Positions 8,310 through 16,198 of a stretch of 25,266 bases of DNA are shown in pieces. Both the position numbers and the translations under genes were made by a program. Source of the DNA: UBA4722 sp044221135 (GTDB lineage Bacteria > Pseudomonadota > Gammaproteobacteria > DSM-16500); the NCBI GenBank assembly GCA_044221135.1, contig JBGAPT010000029.1, positions 1 through 25,266 on the forward strand, read 5' to 3'. The notes beneath the pieces are model-generated. The model did no database searches and was not told the DNA's origin. It was given only the letters and a program-made list of their open reading frames with translations. Numbering within the stretch: the first letter of the stretch is position 1; each line of letters begins with the position of its first letter.

Positions 8310-8672
8310 CTAAGCCGCAACACCTCCATGATGTTTGGAGTTATCCGATAAAAGAACTCCTAGCCCTTTTTCTGCAACAAGATTAAGTAATCTTAGAGAT
8401 GTACCCCTTGGATGTTTTTCACCTTGCTCCCATTGCCTTACCGTAGAGAGAGTTGTATTTAAAAATTTAGCAAAAACAGGTTGACTAACTTTCTCACGCA
8501 AACGAATACTTTTAATTTGTCTTGGCGATAAATCCTTAATTTTAGGCAAACAGAGCTCATCAAACTCTCTCATAGTGGTAGCATTGATGATGTTAGCATC
8601 GTACAAACCTTTTGCCGTCTCATGGACAGTTTTCAATATGCTTGGATGTTTATCTTTTTTTGCATTACTCAT
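8310..8672 (-). CDS. XRE-family antitoxin/regulator, HigA or NadS type
   Basis: 120 residues. Residues ~50-105 form a Cro/C1-type helix-turn-helix (SPRQIKSIRLREKVSQPVFA, then TLSTVRQWEQGEKHPRG), the arrangement seen in NadS and HigA antitoxins: DNA-binding domain towards the C-terminus, LNTTLSTVRQWEQG as recognition helix. Its ATG overlaps the toxin stop by four bases (ATGA at 8669-8672), so translation is probably coupled. It should neutralise the upstream toxin and repress the shared promoter, whose palindrome lies at 9057-9075. Toxin-first order is the HigBA arrangement. Confidence 0.85.
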   Translation of the reverse strand: MSNAKKDKHPSILKTVHETAKGLYDANIINATTMREFDELCLPKIKDLSPRQIKSIRLREKVSQPVFAKFLNTTLSTVRQWEQGEKHPRGTSLRLLNLVAEKGLGVLLSDNSKHHGGVAA

Positions 8673-9037
8673 GACGTCACCTCGTATAAGTCACCATTAG
8701 CAATCATTTCTTTCAATTCGCTTTCAGGGGCATCTAATAAATTCTGAGCTAATTTTTTGAGTGCCTTTTCCTCTTGTTCACTTATATTCTCGCACTGATT
8801 TTTTGAAAAGCCATATATAAAAATAGTTCTATGCTCTTTTTGAAAAACTACAATAGTTCTAAAACCACCACTTTTCCCCTGCCCTTTTCGCGCTATACTT
8901 TTTTTAACTAGGCTGCCTCCTAAATTAGCATCCACTAGCCCTTGATTTATCTCTTTGGCGGCTTTTATAAGAGTCGAGTTTTTTAAGCCTTCTGACTTAG
9001 CCCATTTAAAAAACATTTTGTTTTTAAAGATTCGCAT
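8669..9037 (-). CDS. RelE/HigB-superfamily toxin
   Basis: 122 residues with AAGGAA six bases before the ATG. The sequence matches the short RelE-like proteins paired with NadS/HigA regulators: an N-terminal helix with FKWAKSEGL, then SIARKGQGKSGGFRTIVVF, RTIFIYGFSK and a helical C-terminus (EEKALKKLAQNLL). These toxins are ribosome-dependent mRNA interferases in the characterised members; that activity is inferred from family. The conserved basic GKSGGFR segment and the YGFSK strand are both present, so it appears intact. It is the first gene of an operon with the antitoxin and the gene at 7941. Confidence 0.85.
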   Translation of the reverse strand: MRIFKNKMFFKWAKSEGLKNSTLIKAAKEINQGLVDANLGGSLVKKSIARKGQGKSGGFRTIVVFQKEHRTIFIYGFSKNQCENISEQEEKALKKLAQNLLDAPESELKEMIANGDLYEVTS

Positions 9038-9054
9038 TTCTGTTCCTTGTTATA

Positions 9055-9082
9055 AGTATACCACTTAGTGGTGTATATTCAA
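9055..9082 (-). promoter_or_regulatory. Toxin-antitoxin promoter with palindromic operator
   Basis: On the minus strand TTGAAT (9082-9077) and TATACT (9060-9055) are separated by 16 bases, a good sigma-70 arrangement, about 18 bases before the toxin start. Between and over them lies a 19-bp palindrome (9057-9075, TATACCACT-T-AGTGGTGTA, one mismatched pair). A repressor bound here would block RNA polymerase, as expected for autoregulation by the antitoxin. Confidence 0.7.
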
Positions 9083-9244
9083 CATCGCAACAAATATTTA
9101 TTTACAAAATAACCCATGCTGTGAGAATTGCTATTTAAGCAGAGATTGATAATTAAAATAAGTTCTTACAGTATTTTTTCTATATATACGATTGTAGCAA
9201 ATTTGTAGCAAACCAAGGTATGATATCCACTATTATGAGCTAGT
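9068..9244. repeat. Direct repeat copy B (~177 bp)
   Basis: Second copy of the repeat at 6307-6482, lying directly upstream of the toxin gene and sharing 15 bases with its promoter/operator. The two copies bracket the IS remnant, fic, the hypothetical gene and the toxin-antitoxin pair. It contains the same TGTAGCAAA tandem and ends at the same GAGCTAGT. Confidence 0.9.
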
Positions 9245-9318
9245 TAGAACAGTTTTGATACAACCAAAGCATCGTAAGATGTTGATTTTTAATAAAAATT
9301 AAAGTTGACCAGTCGGCT

Positions 9319-9359
9319 TCGTAATCAGTAGGTCGCCCGTTCGATTCGGGCCGTCGGCA
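9319..9359 (+). other. tRNA-Thr(CGT) 3' fragment, candidate attachment-site scar
   Basis: From the anticodon loop on, this is the 3' half of a threonine tRNA: CGT anticodon in TCGTAATCAG, AGGTC variable region, T-arm GCCCG-TTCGATT-CGGGC (9335-9351), acceptor strand CGTCGGC (9352-9358) and discriminator A. The matching 5' acceptor strand (GCCGACG) and D-arm are absent upstream, so it is not a tRNA gene. Such 3' halves are left by integrating elements that recombine into tRNA genes. No integrase is visible in the window. Confidence 0.75.
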
Positions 9360-9380
9360 GAATAAAATTTTTCTAATCAC

Positions 9381-10181
9381 CTAGAATCTACGACTACGGC
9401 GTCTAACATACCTTGGATAGGCCGTTCTAGCCTGCTGGCCAGCCATGTTTTGACGTTGGAGTCTAATCAATTTCGAAATATTGCTAAGGGCTTCATGAGC
9501 AAAAAGTAAGTAAGGGTTGGCTGAAGCTAATTCTATAAGCTGTTTACGAGAAACCCCAGCAATCACGGCGCTTCCTTCTACACGATCAGGAAATAAGCAC
9601 CATAGAAGAGAGCGTATCTGGTCTTGCTGATCAATAGAGTTGTTGCTTTGAAAGTCAAAATAAACTGGTACTGAACATGTAAGCCAGTTTTCAGGAAAAC
9701 ATTCCTCTGGAAAAGCTAAAAGGAAAAAGCCTTGAACTCCAGGTATAGGCCTGAGACTACTAAACTCTTTACAAAAACGGGGATAATCCTTCTTCAAGCG
9801 TGTACCATTGACAATCCATACCATATTTTTATAGAAAGCTTCACGGCTTTGCATTTCCGCGGGCTGAATCGCAGAATACTGAAATTCAATTACCAATCCG
9901 CTAGCCGTTTTTATGTCTGCTTTATGTTTTTCACCAGTGGCTGAATCGATATGGATAATCTCCTGCCACTCCATGGGGAACTGATTTTTCCAGGCTCTGT
10001 GCCATGCTGTTTCGTTCTCCCACCATGGATCACATGTTGCCTTACTTTTGTGAGCCCAATGCCAATTTTTTTTTGTTCCGCATTGGGCAATCATGTTGCT
10101 ATGACAAAATGTGCAAATACCTTTCAGTCCTGGCTGAGGTTCTGCTTTCTGCTCATTTACTAGTGCAAATTTCATTTTCAT
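9381..10181 (-). CDS. CoiA-like competence/nuclease family protein
   Basis: 266 residues with TAGGA before the ATG. It resembles the CoiA-like family: a zinc-ribbon-type N-terminus with C23, C26, H41 and H44 (CTFCHSN and WHWAHK), then a PD-(D/E)XK-like core KHKADI (D89), VIEFQYS (E99, Q101) and an Arg/Tyr segment EMQSREAFYKNMVWIVNGT. CoiA proteins promote recombination during natural transformation in Gram-positives; in Proteobacteria members often sit in accessory islands and their role is less clear. The C-terminus ends in a basic RRRSRRF tail. It lies 26 bases downstream of the broken gene at 10208-10650, probably one former operon, and next to the tRNA scar, which suggests mobile-island cargo. 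Confidence 0.75.
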   Translation of the reverse strand: MKMKFALVNEQKAEPQPGLKGICTFCHSNMIAQCGTKKNWHWAHKSKATCDPWWENETAWHRAWKNQFPMEWQEIIHIDSATGEKHKADIKTASGLVIEFQYSAIQPAEMQSREAFYKNMVWIVNGTRLKKDYPRFCKEFSSLRPIPGVQGFFLLAFPEECFPENWLTCSVPVYFDFQSNNSIDQQDQIRSLLWCLFPDRVEGSAVIAGVSRKQLIELASANPYLLFAHEALSNISKLIRLQRQNMAGQQARTAYPRYVRRRSRRF

Positions 10182-10207
10182 GTTTCATTCCTAAAGAAAA
10201 AGTGAGG

Positions 10208-10650
10208 TCAGGTATCTTTAACATCAGGTGTGCCAGGAATATTATATTTTTTTAGGTCTAAGTTGGATTGAGCCCAAGCTCTAAAACCGAGTATCAAGGT
10301 TTCATTTTTTCCTTCGAGCATGTTGTAATTTGTCAGAGCTTTCAATATTGCGGCAAGAGCGCATTCATGAATATCTATATTTATGTATTCATCACCACCA
10401 GGATCCAAGTGCTTGGCTGCATTTATACCTAGTAGGTCATTTATTTCTCTGCCGACCTCTTGGAGACTACGTGGATCATTTTCATTAATATCTGTGTAAA
10501 GTTATCCTTTCCCTCCCTCATAACAAGCTGGCTAAAAATAATGTCGGCAGCGCCAGCTAGAGTGAGAGCTGAAAATTTGTCATCGCCACTACAAAACAAT
10601 ACTTTAGTGCGGAATCGTAAACTGAAATTTGATTTTTTCTTAAAATATTT
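10208..10650 (-). pseudogene. Frameshifted conserved protein (LAGAA-motif family)
   Basis: Two minus-strand frames join into one sensible protein. The upstream frame (from 10650) reads KVLFCSGDDKFSALTLAGAA and DIIFSQLVMREGKDNFT; the downstream frame picks up at ~10490 with DINENDPRSLQEVGREINDL and continues through IHECALAAILKALTNY to the stop at 10208. A single-base change near 10490-10500 would restore it. The SALTLAGAA type motif recurs in short conserved bacterial proteins of unknown function. No ATG is visible at the 5' end, so it may also be truncated there. Confidence 0.6.
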
Positions 10651-10721
10651 TTATCAATTTTAAATTACATAGCAAGTTGCTGCGTATTTGCCGTCAAGAG
10701 GAGAATTTGCGCTAAAAATAA

Positions 10722-10753
10722 AAAGCCTTCTTTCGGTATGGGTAGAAGGCTTT
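10722..10753 (-). terminator. Rho-independent terminator-like hairpin
   Basis: AAAGCCTTCT (10722-10731) pairs perfectly with AGAAGGCTTT (10744-10753) over a 12-base loop. On the minus strand the stem is followed by a TTTTTATTTTT tract, so it would stop leftward transcription, perhaps of a gene that has been lost. The rest of 10650-11000 contains no gene that I can support. Confidence 0.65.
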
Positions 10754-11006
10754 AGGTGTAGCTCTTACGAATACTGAATTTATATCAAAATGAGGCGGCT
10801 CATGTCAATCCTCCATAAATTATTTAAACAATTAAATGAATGGTATTCTATAGTTTTTCATGTGCCTCTTAGGAATTTAGAAGCTTTTAATCAAATTCTC
10901 TTGTATGAGCCCAGGTCTTAACTCTTTGTATCTCATTGATTGAATATGGGATATAGAGGCGCTTCTCTAGAGTTACGCTAAGACAGCGTATTTTAGTGTA
11001 TTTTTA

Positions 11007-11035
11007 TAGACGTTAAATTGATATTTATATATAAT
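11007..11035 (+). promoter_or_regulatory. Likely promoter of the M4 protease gene
   Basis: TAGACG (11007-11012, four of six to -35) and a perfect TATAAT (11030-11035) are 17 bases apart, about 32 bases upstream of the ATG at 11068. The ribosome site is weak (GAGTGGTAG). Confidence 0.5.
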
Positions 11036-11067
11036 TTTTTACCGTTAAAATTAAGAGTGGTAGTGAT

Positions 11068-12864
11068 ATGCGATTAAATCGATTAAATTTGTTGTTAATG
11101 ATAAGCATATTTATTCTAGTTATTTCTCCTAGCTATGCTGCACAATCCAGTAATTTAAGAGAACAGAATCCTGTCGAGCCACAATCTTTGTATGTTCTTC
11201 CATCAGCAGCGCACGAACAAGATTTACTAGAAATACAAGAAATTAATAGAGAGACAGATGCATATGGAAATACGCATATTCGTTCACGGCAAACTTATTT
11301 AGGTTATCCAGTATGGGGTTCACAAAAGCTGACCCATATTTCTTCTAAAGGTGAAAAAACGGAGAATGGTATTGTCTTCCAAGGAATAGGAGTTGATTTA
11401 CAAAATACACCTTCGTTTATCTTTAGTAAGTCACAGTCTGACTTAGCTATCCAAAAAGCAATTGGCTTATACGTAAAGAAATCAGTCAAGGTGCAAGTTC
11501 TACGTCAAAATAGTCAGCTAATGGTTTACGTGGATGATACCAAGAAAGCCCACTGGGTTTTCCAAGTAGAACTTTATATTGAGTTTACTAATACAGCAGT
11601 TGCTAATCCTTTTTATTTGATGGATGCAAAGACGTTTGAAGTTTATAAAAAATGGGATGGCATATCGCATTTTGATATTGTTAAAGTAGGTGGTTTGGGA
11701 GGTAATCCCAAAATAGGTATAGTGATTTATGATGGATCACCTGCTAATAAACCCCTATTGGAAATGCGTCGTGATCAGGGAGGTACATGTTACTTACAAA
11801 ATGATCGTGTCACTGTAAAAGATGGAAGGTTAATACCTTATAATTCTCATACTACTGCTAATTCTATTTCTATTTTTCCTTCCGTTCATGATAATATAGA
11901 TCCAGATGCGAATCCTCCTCCACTATCTTTTAAATGTGATCAAACTGATCCAGCTCATGGAAATATTTATTGGGACGGTGCGTTAGATCCTGTGAATGGT
12001 GCATTATCACCAGGGAATGATGCATTATACCTAGCCGATCAAGTGAATAGTATGTATGAAAACTGGTATCACATTCCTGTCATTCATAATGCAAAAGATA
12101 ATAAGCCCATGGTTAATATGTTAATCCATGATAAGTGGCAGTATTATGCTACTTTCTTTTTTGGATCTTATGATCTTACAAAAACTGCAATCTGGGACTC
12201 TGCTAGGCAAGAAGCACGCTTTGGTGATCATGATGAAACTCTAGGTTATCCCTTGGTAACACCTGATATCGTCGCACATGAACTTAGTCATGGCTTTTCA
12301 AACCAACACGCAAATTTTTTCCCTAATATGGGAGATATGGCAGGTGGAATAGATGAATCATTTTCAGATATGGCTGCAAAGGCTTTTGAATATTATAGAA
12401 CAGGACAAACGACTTGGACAATAGAAGCAAAAGATATAAGTGACTATGAGGGAACGATCCGCTATCTTGATGAGCCAACAAAAGATTGTCAGAATGGTAA
12501 GCAGTCTTGTTCTATTGATAATGCAAAAAATTTCCAGTCCAATTTAGATGTGCATTTCAGTGCGGGCGTTTTTAATAAAGCTTTTTATTTATTAAGTACT
12601 TCGCCTGGCTGGAATCCACATAAAGCGTTTGATATTATGGTACAAGCAAATCGTTATTATTGGACTAAGTATTTAGATTTTCAAGAAGCAGCTTGTGGCG
12701 TTTGGGATGCAGCAAAAGATAAAACTCCTTTGCATAATGAAGCAGATTTAGCAATTATCACAAATGTGATGAATCAAGTAGGACTAGAAGCAAGTGAAGA
12801 GAAATGTCACCCGTGGTTATCTGCTGTAAAAAAAGGAAGTTCCGATCCAGCTGCATATTTTTAA
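11068..12864 (+). CDS. Secreted zinc metalloprotease, M4 (thermolysin/ProA) family
   Basis: 598 residues. A signal peptide (residues 1-~25, ending SPSYAAQS) leads into a propeptide of FTP and PepSY type (~45-200, including TRSRQTYLGYPVWGSQ-like spacing before SKGEK). The mature part starts near GGLGGNPKIG at ~210. Catalytic features are complete: zinc ligands H404 and H408 with catalytic E405 in HELSH, third ligand E430 in GGIDESFSDM, and the transition-state histidine H496 in DVHFSAGVFNKAF. These proteases are made as proenzymes and exported by Sec plus type II secretion in Legionella (ProA/Msp) and Pseudomonas (LasB). A tissue-degrading exoprotease role is inferred from that. It has its own promoter and appears intact. 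Confidence 0.92.
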   Translation: MRLNRLNLLLMISIFILVISPSYAAQSSNLREQNPVEPQSLYVLPSAAHEQDLLEIQEINRETDAYGNTHIRSRQTYLGYPVWGSQKLTHISSKGEKTENGIVFQGIGVDLQNTPSFIFSKSQSDLAIQKAIGLYVKKSVKVQVLRQNSQLMVYVDDTKKAHWVFQVELYIEFTNTAVANPFYLMDAKTFEVYKKWDGISHFDIVKVGGLGGNPKIGIVIYDGSPANKPLLEMRRDQGGTCYLQNDRVTVKDGRLIPYNSHTTANSISIFPSVHDNIDPDANPPPLSFKCDQTDPAHGNIYWDGALDPVNGALSPGNDALYLADQVNSMYENWYHIPVIHNAKDNKPMVNMLIHDKWQYYATFFFGSYDLTKTAIWDSARQEARFGDHDETLGYPLVTPDIVAHELSHGFSNQHANFFPNMGDMAGGIDESFSDMAAKAFEYYRTGQTTWTIEAKDISDYEGTIRYLDEPTKDCQNGKQSCSIDNAKNFQSNLDVHFSAGVFNKAFYLLSTSPGWNPHKAFDIMVQANRYYWTKYLDFQEAACGVWDAAKDKTPLHNEADLAIITNVMNQVGLEASEEKCHPWLSAVKKGSSDPAAYF

Positions 12865-13092
12865 ATTCAATTATTTCAGGTTATCCACAAATTTTTGTAT
12901 CTAACCTTGAGACTGTTCTTGGTTGGAATAGTTTCGAACATGATCGATTTTTTTCAATTTTTTCGACATATTAAGAAAATTTAAAAAATTAATCAATCGG
13001 TTAAATTGCTAAATTTTTTTTGAAAGAACTTTAAGAGAGAGATTATACCAGTATTTAAAAGTCGCTTACATAGGGTTGCATGCAGAAATAAC

Positions 13093-13103
13093 AATTCGAA
13101 CAG
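13093..13103 (-). repeat. Isolated IS-end sequence
   Basis: AATTCGAACAG is the reverse complement of the 11-base end seen at 6484 and 22432. It stands alone in the 12865-13223 gap, which otherwise shows only AT-rich DNA without a supported gene. It may be a solo terminal repeat left by excision. Confidence 0.35.
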
Positions 13104-13223
13104 CACACGTAATTTTGATAAACTACGGTCAACTAAAAGCATTGTCCATAACAAAATCGGCAAAAAGGTATATAACATGAAACAGTTAATTTATCATTAG
13201 CCAAGCATAGGAATAAAATATAA

Positions 13224-14600
13224 ATGACGAAGATGTATTCACTCGCGCTACATATTTTTAGAAGAGATTTACGTCTGTATGATAATACTGCTCTTATTGA
13301 ATCACTTAAATTATCTAAAGCAGTCATCCCTTGTTTTATTTTCGACAAGAGACAAATAGAAAAGAATGAATATAAGAGCAACAATTGTATTCAATTTATG
13401 GCACATTCATTGCACGAGCTAGATATTGCGTTGCGAAAAAAAGACAGCAAGCTATATTTTTTCTACGGCATTGCTGAAGATGTTGTTGCCCAACTATTGA
13501 TTAAACTTAATATAAAAGCTGTCTTTATCAACCGTGATTACACTCTGTTTAGCCAAGAACGCGATCTAAAAATTGAAAAGATATGTCATGAGTTAAATGT
13601 GGATTTTTATTCCTATGCTGATGTGTTATTGCATGAACCTGAAGAGGTCATGAAACCAAATTTACAACCATATACTATCTTCACGCACTTTTTTAAAAAA
13701 AGCATACAAATACAAGTGCAGTTACCAAAAAATAATGTCTATAATAATTATTATCAAAAATCCATTGTACTTGAAGATAAAATGACACTAAAGAAATTAT
13801 TAAAGATAAGCAATCCAAATATTATTTTAAAAGGTGGTAGAAATGAAGCATTATCACAATTAAAAAAATTAAAGCATCTACATGATTATCAAATAACACG
13901 AAATTTTCCTTCTATTCCAGGAGCTACTCAACTATCTGCTCACAATAAATTTGGTACGCTTTCTATCCGTGAATTTTATGCTGAGATTATAAGAAGTTTT
14001 AGCCAAGAACATGAGCTCATCAAGGAATTATACTGGCGTGATTTTTTTACGCATATTGCTTTCCATTATCCTCATGTTTTTTGCGGATCTTTCTATGAAA
14101 AATACGATACTATTCGTTGGAGTGAAAATCACAAACATTTTGATGCTTGGTGTAAAGGAGAAACAGGATTTCCAATAGTGGATGCGGGTATGCGCGAACT
14201 CAATACAACTGGGTTTATGCATAATCGTGTGCGTATGATTGTGGCTTCCTTTTTAACGAAAGATTTGCATATTGATTGGCGCTGGGGAGAAAAGTATTTC
14301 GCACAAAAATTAATAGACTACGATCCTGCTGTCAATAATGGTAATTGGCAATGGTCGGCTTCTACAGGATGTGATGCACAACCTTATTTCCGCATTTTCA
14401 ATCCTTGGATACAGCAATGTAAATTCGATGCCGATTGTATTTATATCAAAAAATGGATCCCTGAATTAGCTGCTATAACACCCAAAACTCTACATAATAT
14501 TAGCGCGATGAAAATAAGATTAATTGATTACCCAGAGCCCATCATTAATCATTCCACTGAAAGTCGAAAAGCTAGGATTTTGTACAAATATGTTAAATAA
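13224..14600 (+). CDS. phrB: Deoxyribodipyrimidine photolyase, class I CPD
   Basis: 458 residues, normal length for class I photolyases. The N-terminal Rossmann-type antenna domain begins with LHIFRRDLRLYDNTAL, and the C-terminal FAD-binding domain carries ELYWRDFF, DAGMRELNTTGFMHNRVRM, FLTKDLHIDWRWGE and NWQWSASTGCDAQPYFRIFNP, the family's flavin and DNA-binding motifs. The enzyme uses near-UV/blue light to split cyclobutane pyrimidine dimers. Its presence points to a lifestyle with exposure to light outside the host. AGGA lies about 14 bases before the first ATG; the ATG at 13233 is an alternative start. No neighbour is in an obvious operon with it. Confidence 0.93.
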   Translation: MTKMYSLALHIFRRDLRLYDNTALIESLKLSKAVIPCFIFDKRQIEKNEYKSNNCIQFMAHSLHELDIALRKKDSKLYFFYGIAEDVVAQLLIKLNIKAVFINRDYTLFSQERDLKIEKICHELNVDFYSYADVLLHEPEEVMKPNLQPYTIFTHFFKKSIQIQVQLPKNNVYNNYYQKSIVLEDKMTLKKLLKISNPNIILKGGRNEALSQLKKLKHLHDYQITRNFPSIPGATQLSAHNKFGTLSIREFYAEIIRSFSQEHELIKELYWRDFFTHIAFHYPHVFCGSFYEKYDTIRWSENHKHFDAWCKGETGFPIVDAGMRELNTTGFMHNRVRMIVASFLTKDLHIDWRWGEKYFAQKLIDYDPAVNNGNWQWSASTGCDAQPYFRIFNPWIQQCKFDADCIYIKKWIPELAAITPKTLHNISAMKIRLIDYPEPIINHSTESRKARILYKYVK

Positions 14601-14793
14601 CGAAAAATGTGACTACTAAAATGGAGCATAACTTTTATATTTGCATGGGCGTGCGCTACTCCTCTATATGATCCTACAAATTCCTACGCGAGATTTACGC
14701 GACTGAGTTATGCTTGGTTATGCTCTGTTAGGCATTGGTAATGTGGATATTTTATCCGAAATAGCTTCTGAAGAAAAAAGTGTAATTTTAAAT

Positions 14794-15072
14794 TTATTTT
14801 TCACGAGAAAAACATTTTAAATTTTTATTGGCAGGCCCATTAAGGACTTGCCCATCTATAGTAAATCGTGATCCATGTGCGGCACAATCCCAGGATTTTT
14901 CAATAGGGTTCCATTGAAGAAGAGAGCCTAGATGGGGACAAATGGCGGAACACTCATAGTATGCACCTGTTTCATCTCTATAAACGGCTCGTTTTTTAAC
15001 TCCACATTGCACTATAGCTCCTTCACCATTTTTAAGTGATTTTTTTGTTTTAAATGGAATAGAATCAATTGG
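14794..15072 (-). pseudogene. Rieske [2Fe-2S] domain remnant of an oxidoreductase
   Basis: The minus frame is open from 15072 to the stop at 14794. It reads NGEGAIVQCG, VYRDETGAYYECSAICPHLG and WDCAAHGSRFTIDGQVLNGP. The cluster ligands are all present as CPH, 15 residues, then CAAH, the classic Rieske spacing. This form is the C-terminal domain of FAD-dependent oxidoreductases with a fused Rieske domain. The flavin part is missing: an in-frame stop occurs at 15073 and an IS30 remnant begins 37 bases further. Only a GTG at 15012 could start a 72-residue fragment, so it is probably a truncated gene end. Confidence 0.7.
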
Positions 15073-15098
15073 TTATAGATGTGGTTCGAGGGCGCATT

Positions 15099-15730
15099 CT
15101 AGGACCAAATGCGACAGTCATTTTTATACTGCTGTATAAACACTTCTTGGGGCGTTTTGTACCCTAAACATTTCCGGGGGCAGCGGTTCATTTTTGCTGC
15201 GAGTTGATCAAGGTCTTCCCGCGTTATTTTGGCAATATTAGCTTCCTTCGGCAAGTGCCATCTCAATCGTCCGTTCATATTTTCATTACTTCCTTTTTGC
15301 CAAGGTGAATGGGTTTCGCAGTAATAAATTTTACGTTTATTTTCTTGCTCAAGCTGTTTGTAAGCAGCAAATTCAGTGCCTTGATCAAAGGTAATTTTCT
15401 TACACATCTTTTCAGGAAGGGGCGCAAATTTTTTCTTTATTTTTTCCATCACACCTTGAGAATTTTTGCTGTTATTTTTTATTAAAAAAACGAGTCGTGA
15501 TTTTCTTTCAACAAGCGTGGTGACAACCTTTTCTTTTGTCCCTTTAAATTCAATTGTATCGCCTTCCCAGTGACCAAACCTTTTTCGTGCAGTAACCTCT
15601 TCAGGTCACTGCGTAATTAAGCGTATTTTCCCATATCTGCAAGGGCTTTTTCGGCTATGGCTAACTTCATTTCAAGAAATGTATAAAAACGACGTCGATC
15701 TGATATCGACAAATGAGTATACTTACCCAT
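15099..15730 (-). pseudogene. IS30 transposase, deleted and broken
   Basis: The start survives (ATG at 15730, MGKYTHLSISDRRRFYTFLE) and runs 37 residues to a stop at 15617. The helix-turn-helix middle is missing. A second frame then gives GKIRLITQ, an in-frame TGA (15606-15608) and PEEVTARKRFGHWEGDTIEF, continuing through ITFDQGTEF, YYCETHSPWQKGSNENMNG and RCPRKCLGYKTPQEVF to the stop at 15099. The DDE residues of the C-terminal core are present, but the deletion, the frame change and the stop make it inactive. Confidence 0.8.
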
Positions 15731-15797
15731 GCGACAGTCTCCTATGCTATTCAAGTTTCCCAAAAACATGAATATACAGCATTTTTAGACTGTCGCA
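15110..15797 (-). mobile_element. IS30-family element with internal deletion
   Basis: The ends are TGCGACAGTC (15110-15119) and its reverse complement GACTGTCGCA (15788-15797); both are followed inward by similar CTGTATA sequences. At 688 bp it is shorter than a full IS30 (about 1 kb). An extra TGCGACAGTC lies just inside the right end (15730-15739). No convincing target duplication is visible. The Rieske remnant on its left suggests insertion into or next to that gene. Confidence 0.75.
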
Positions 15798-15930
15798 CTT
15801 CTATTTAGAATTTGCCAGGATTTTTTATGCTAATATTATGAACCTTGATAGCTAATTTAATGGCCTGTTACTGTATAATTAAAAAAGTAGTGAATTATAA
15901 AAATATGTTTTAATAAATTAAGGTGATTTT

Positions 15931-16193
15931 ATGCAGCAAATACCCTTTTTTCAGTCGGGAAAAAACTTTATCGATAAATTAGACTTGAGAGAAGCAAGTA
16001 CCATTTTAGATGTAGGTTGCAGAAAAGGAAATTTAAGCGCTTATCTCGCAGACCGTTATAAACAACAACGATTGATAATATCGACACTGAAATTGAGCAA
16101 GCCCAAGATCATCGGTTACCCAATGTAGCATTTTCTACCCTCGATGCTCTTAATTTAGACTTAACAAATACATTTTATGCCCTTGTAATTTGA
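15931..16193 (+). pseudogene. SAM-dependent methyltransferase, frameshifted and truncated
   Basis: The first frame starts at an ATG with ribosome site AAGGTG and encodes a class I methyltransferase N-terminus with motif I ILDVGCRKGNLSAYLADRY. It leaves the family after KQQ; the next frame continues it as IDTEIEQAQDHRLPNVAF, STLDALNLDL and stops at 16191-16193. A one-base change near 16070-16078 explains this. The remaining ~170 residues of a normal methyltransferase are missing, so the gene is also cut at its 3' end, just before the convergent GNAT gene. Confidence 0.7.
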
Positions 16194-16198
16194 AATAA

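Noticed and set aside
9301..9360. A complete tRNA-Thr gene
   Set aside because: The 5' acceptor strand and D-arm are missing; the anticodon stem does not pair on its 5' side.
9732..10255. Several plus-strand ORFs across the CoiA-like gene
   Set aside because: All overlap a minus-strand gene with clear motifs and have no supporting features.
10460..10663. Plus-strand 67-residue ORF
   Set aside because: It is antisense to the frameshifted LAGAA-family gene, whose reassembled product makes better sense.
13133..13384. Minus-strand ORF overlapping the photolyase start
   Set aside because: Hydrophobic translation of antisense AT-rich DNA; the photolyase N-terminus is well conserved on the other strand.
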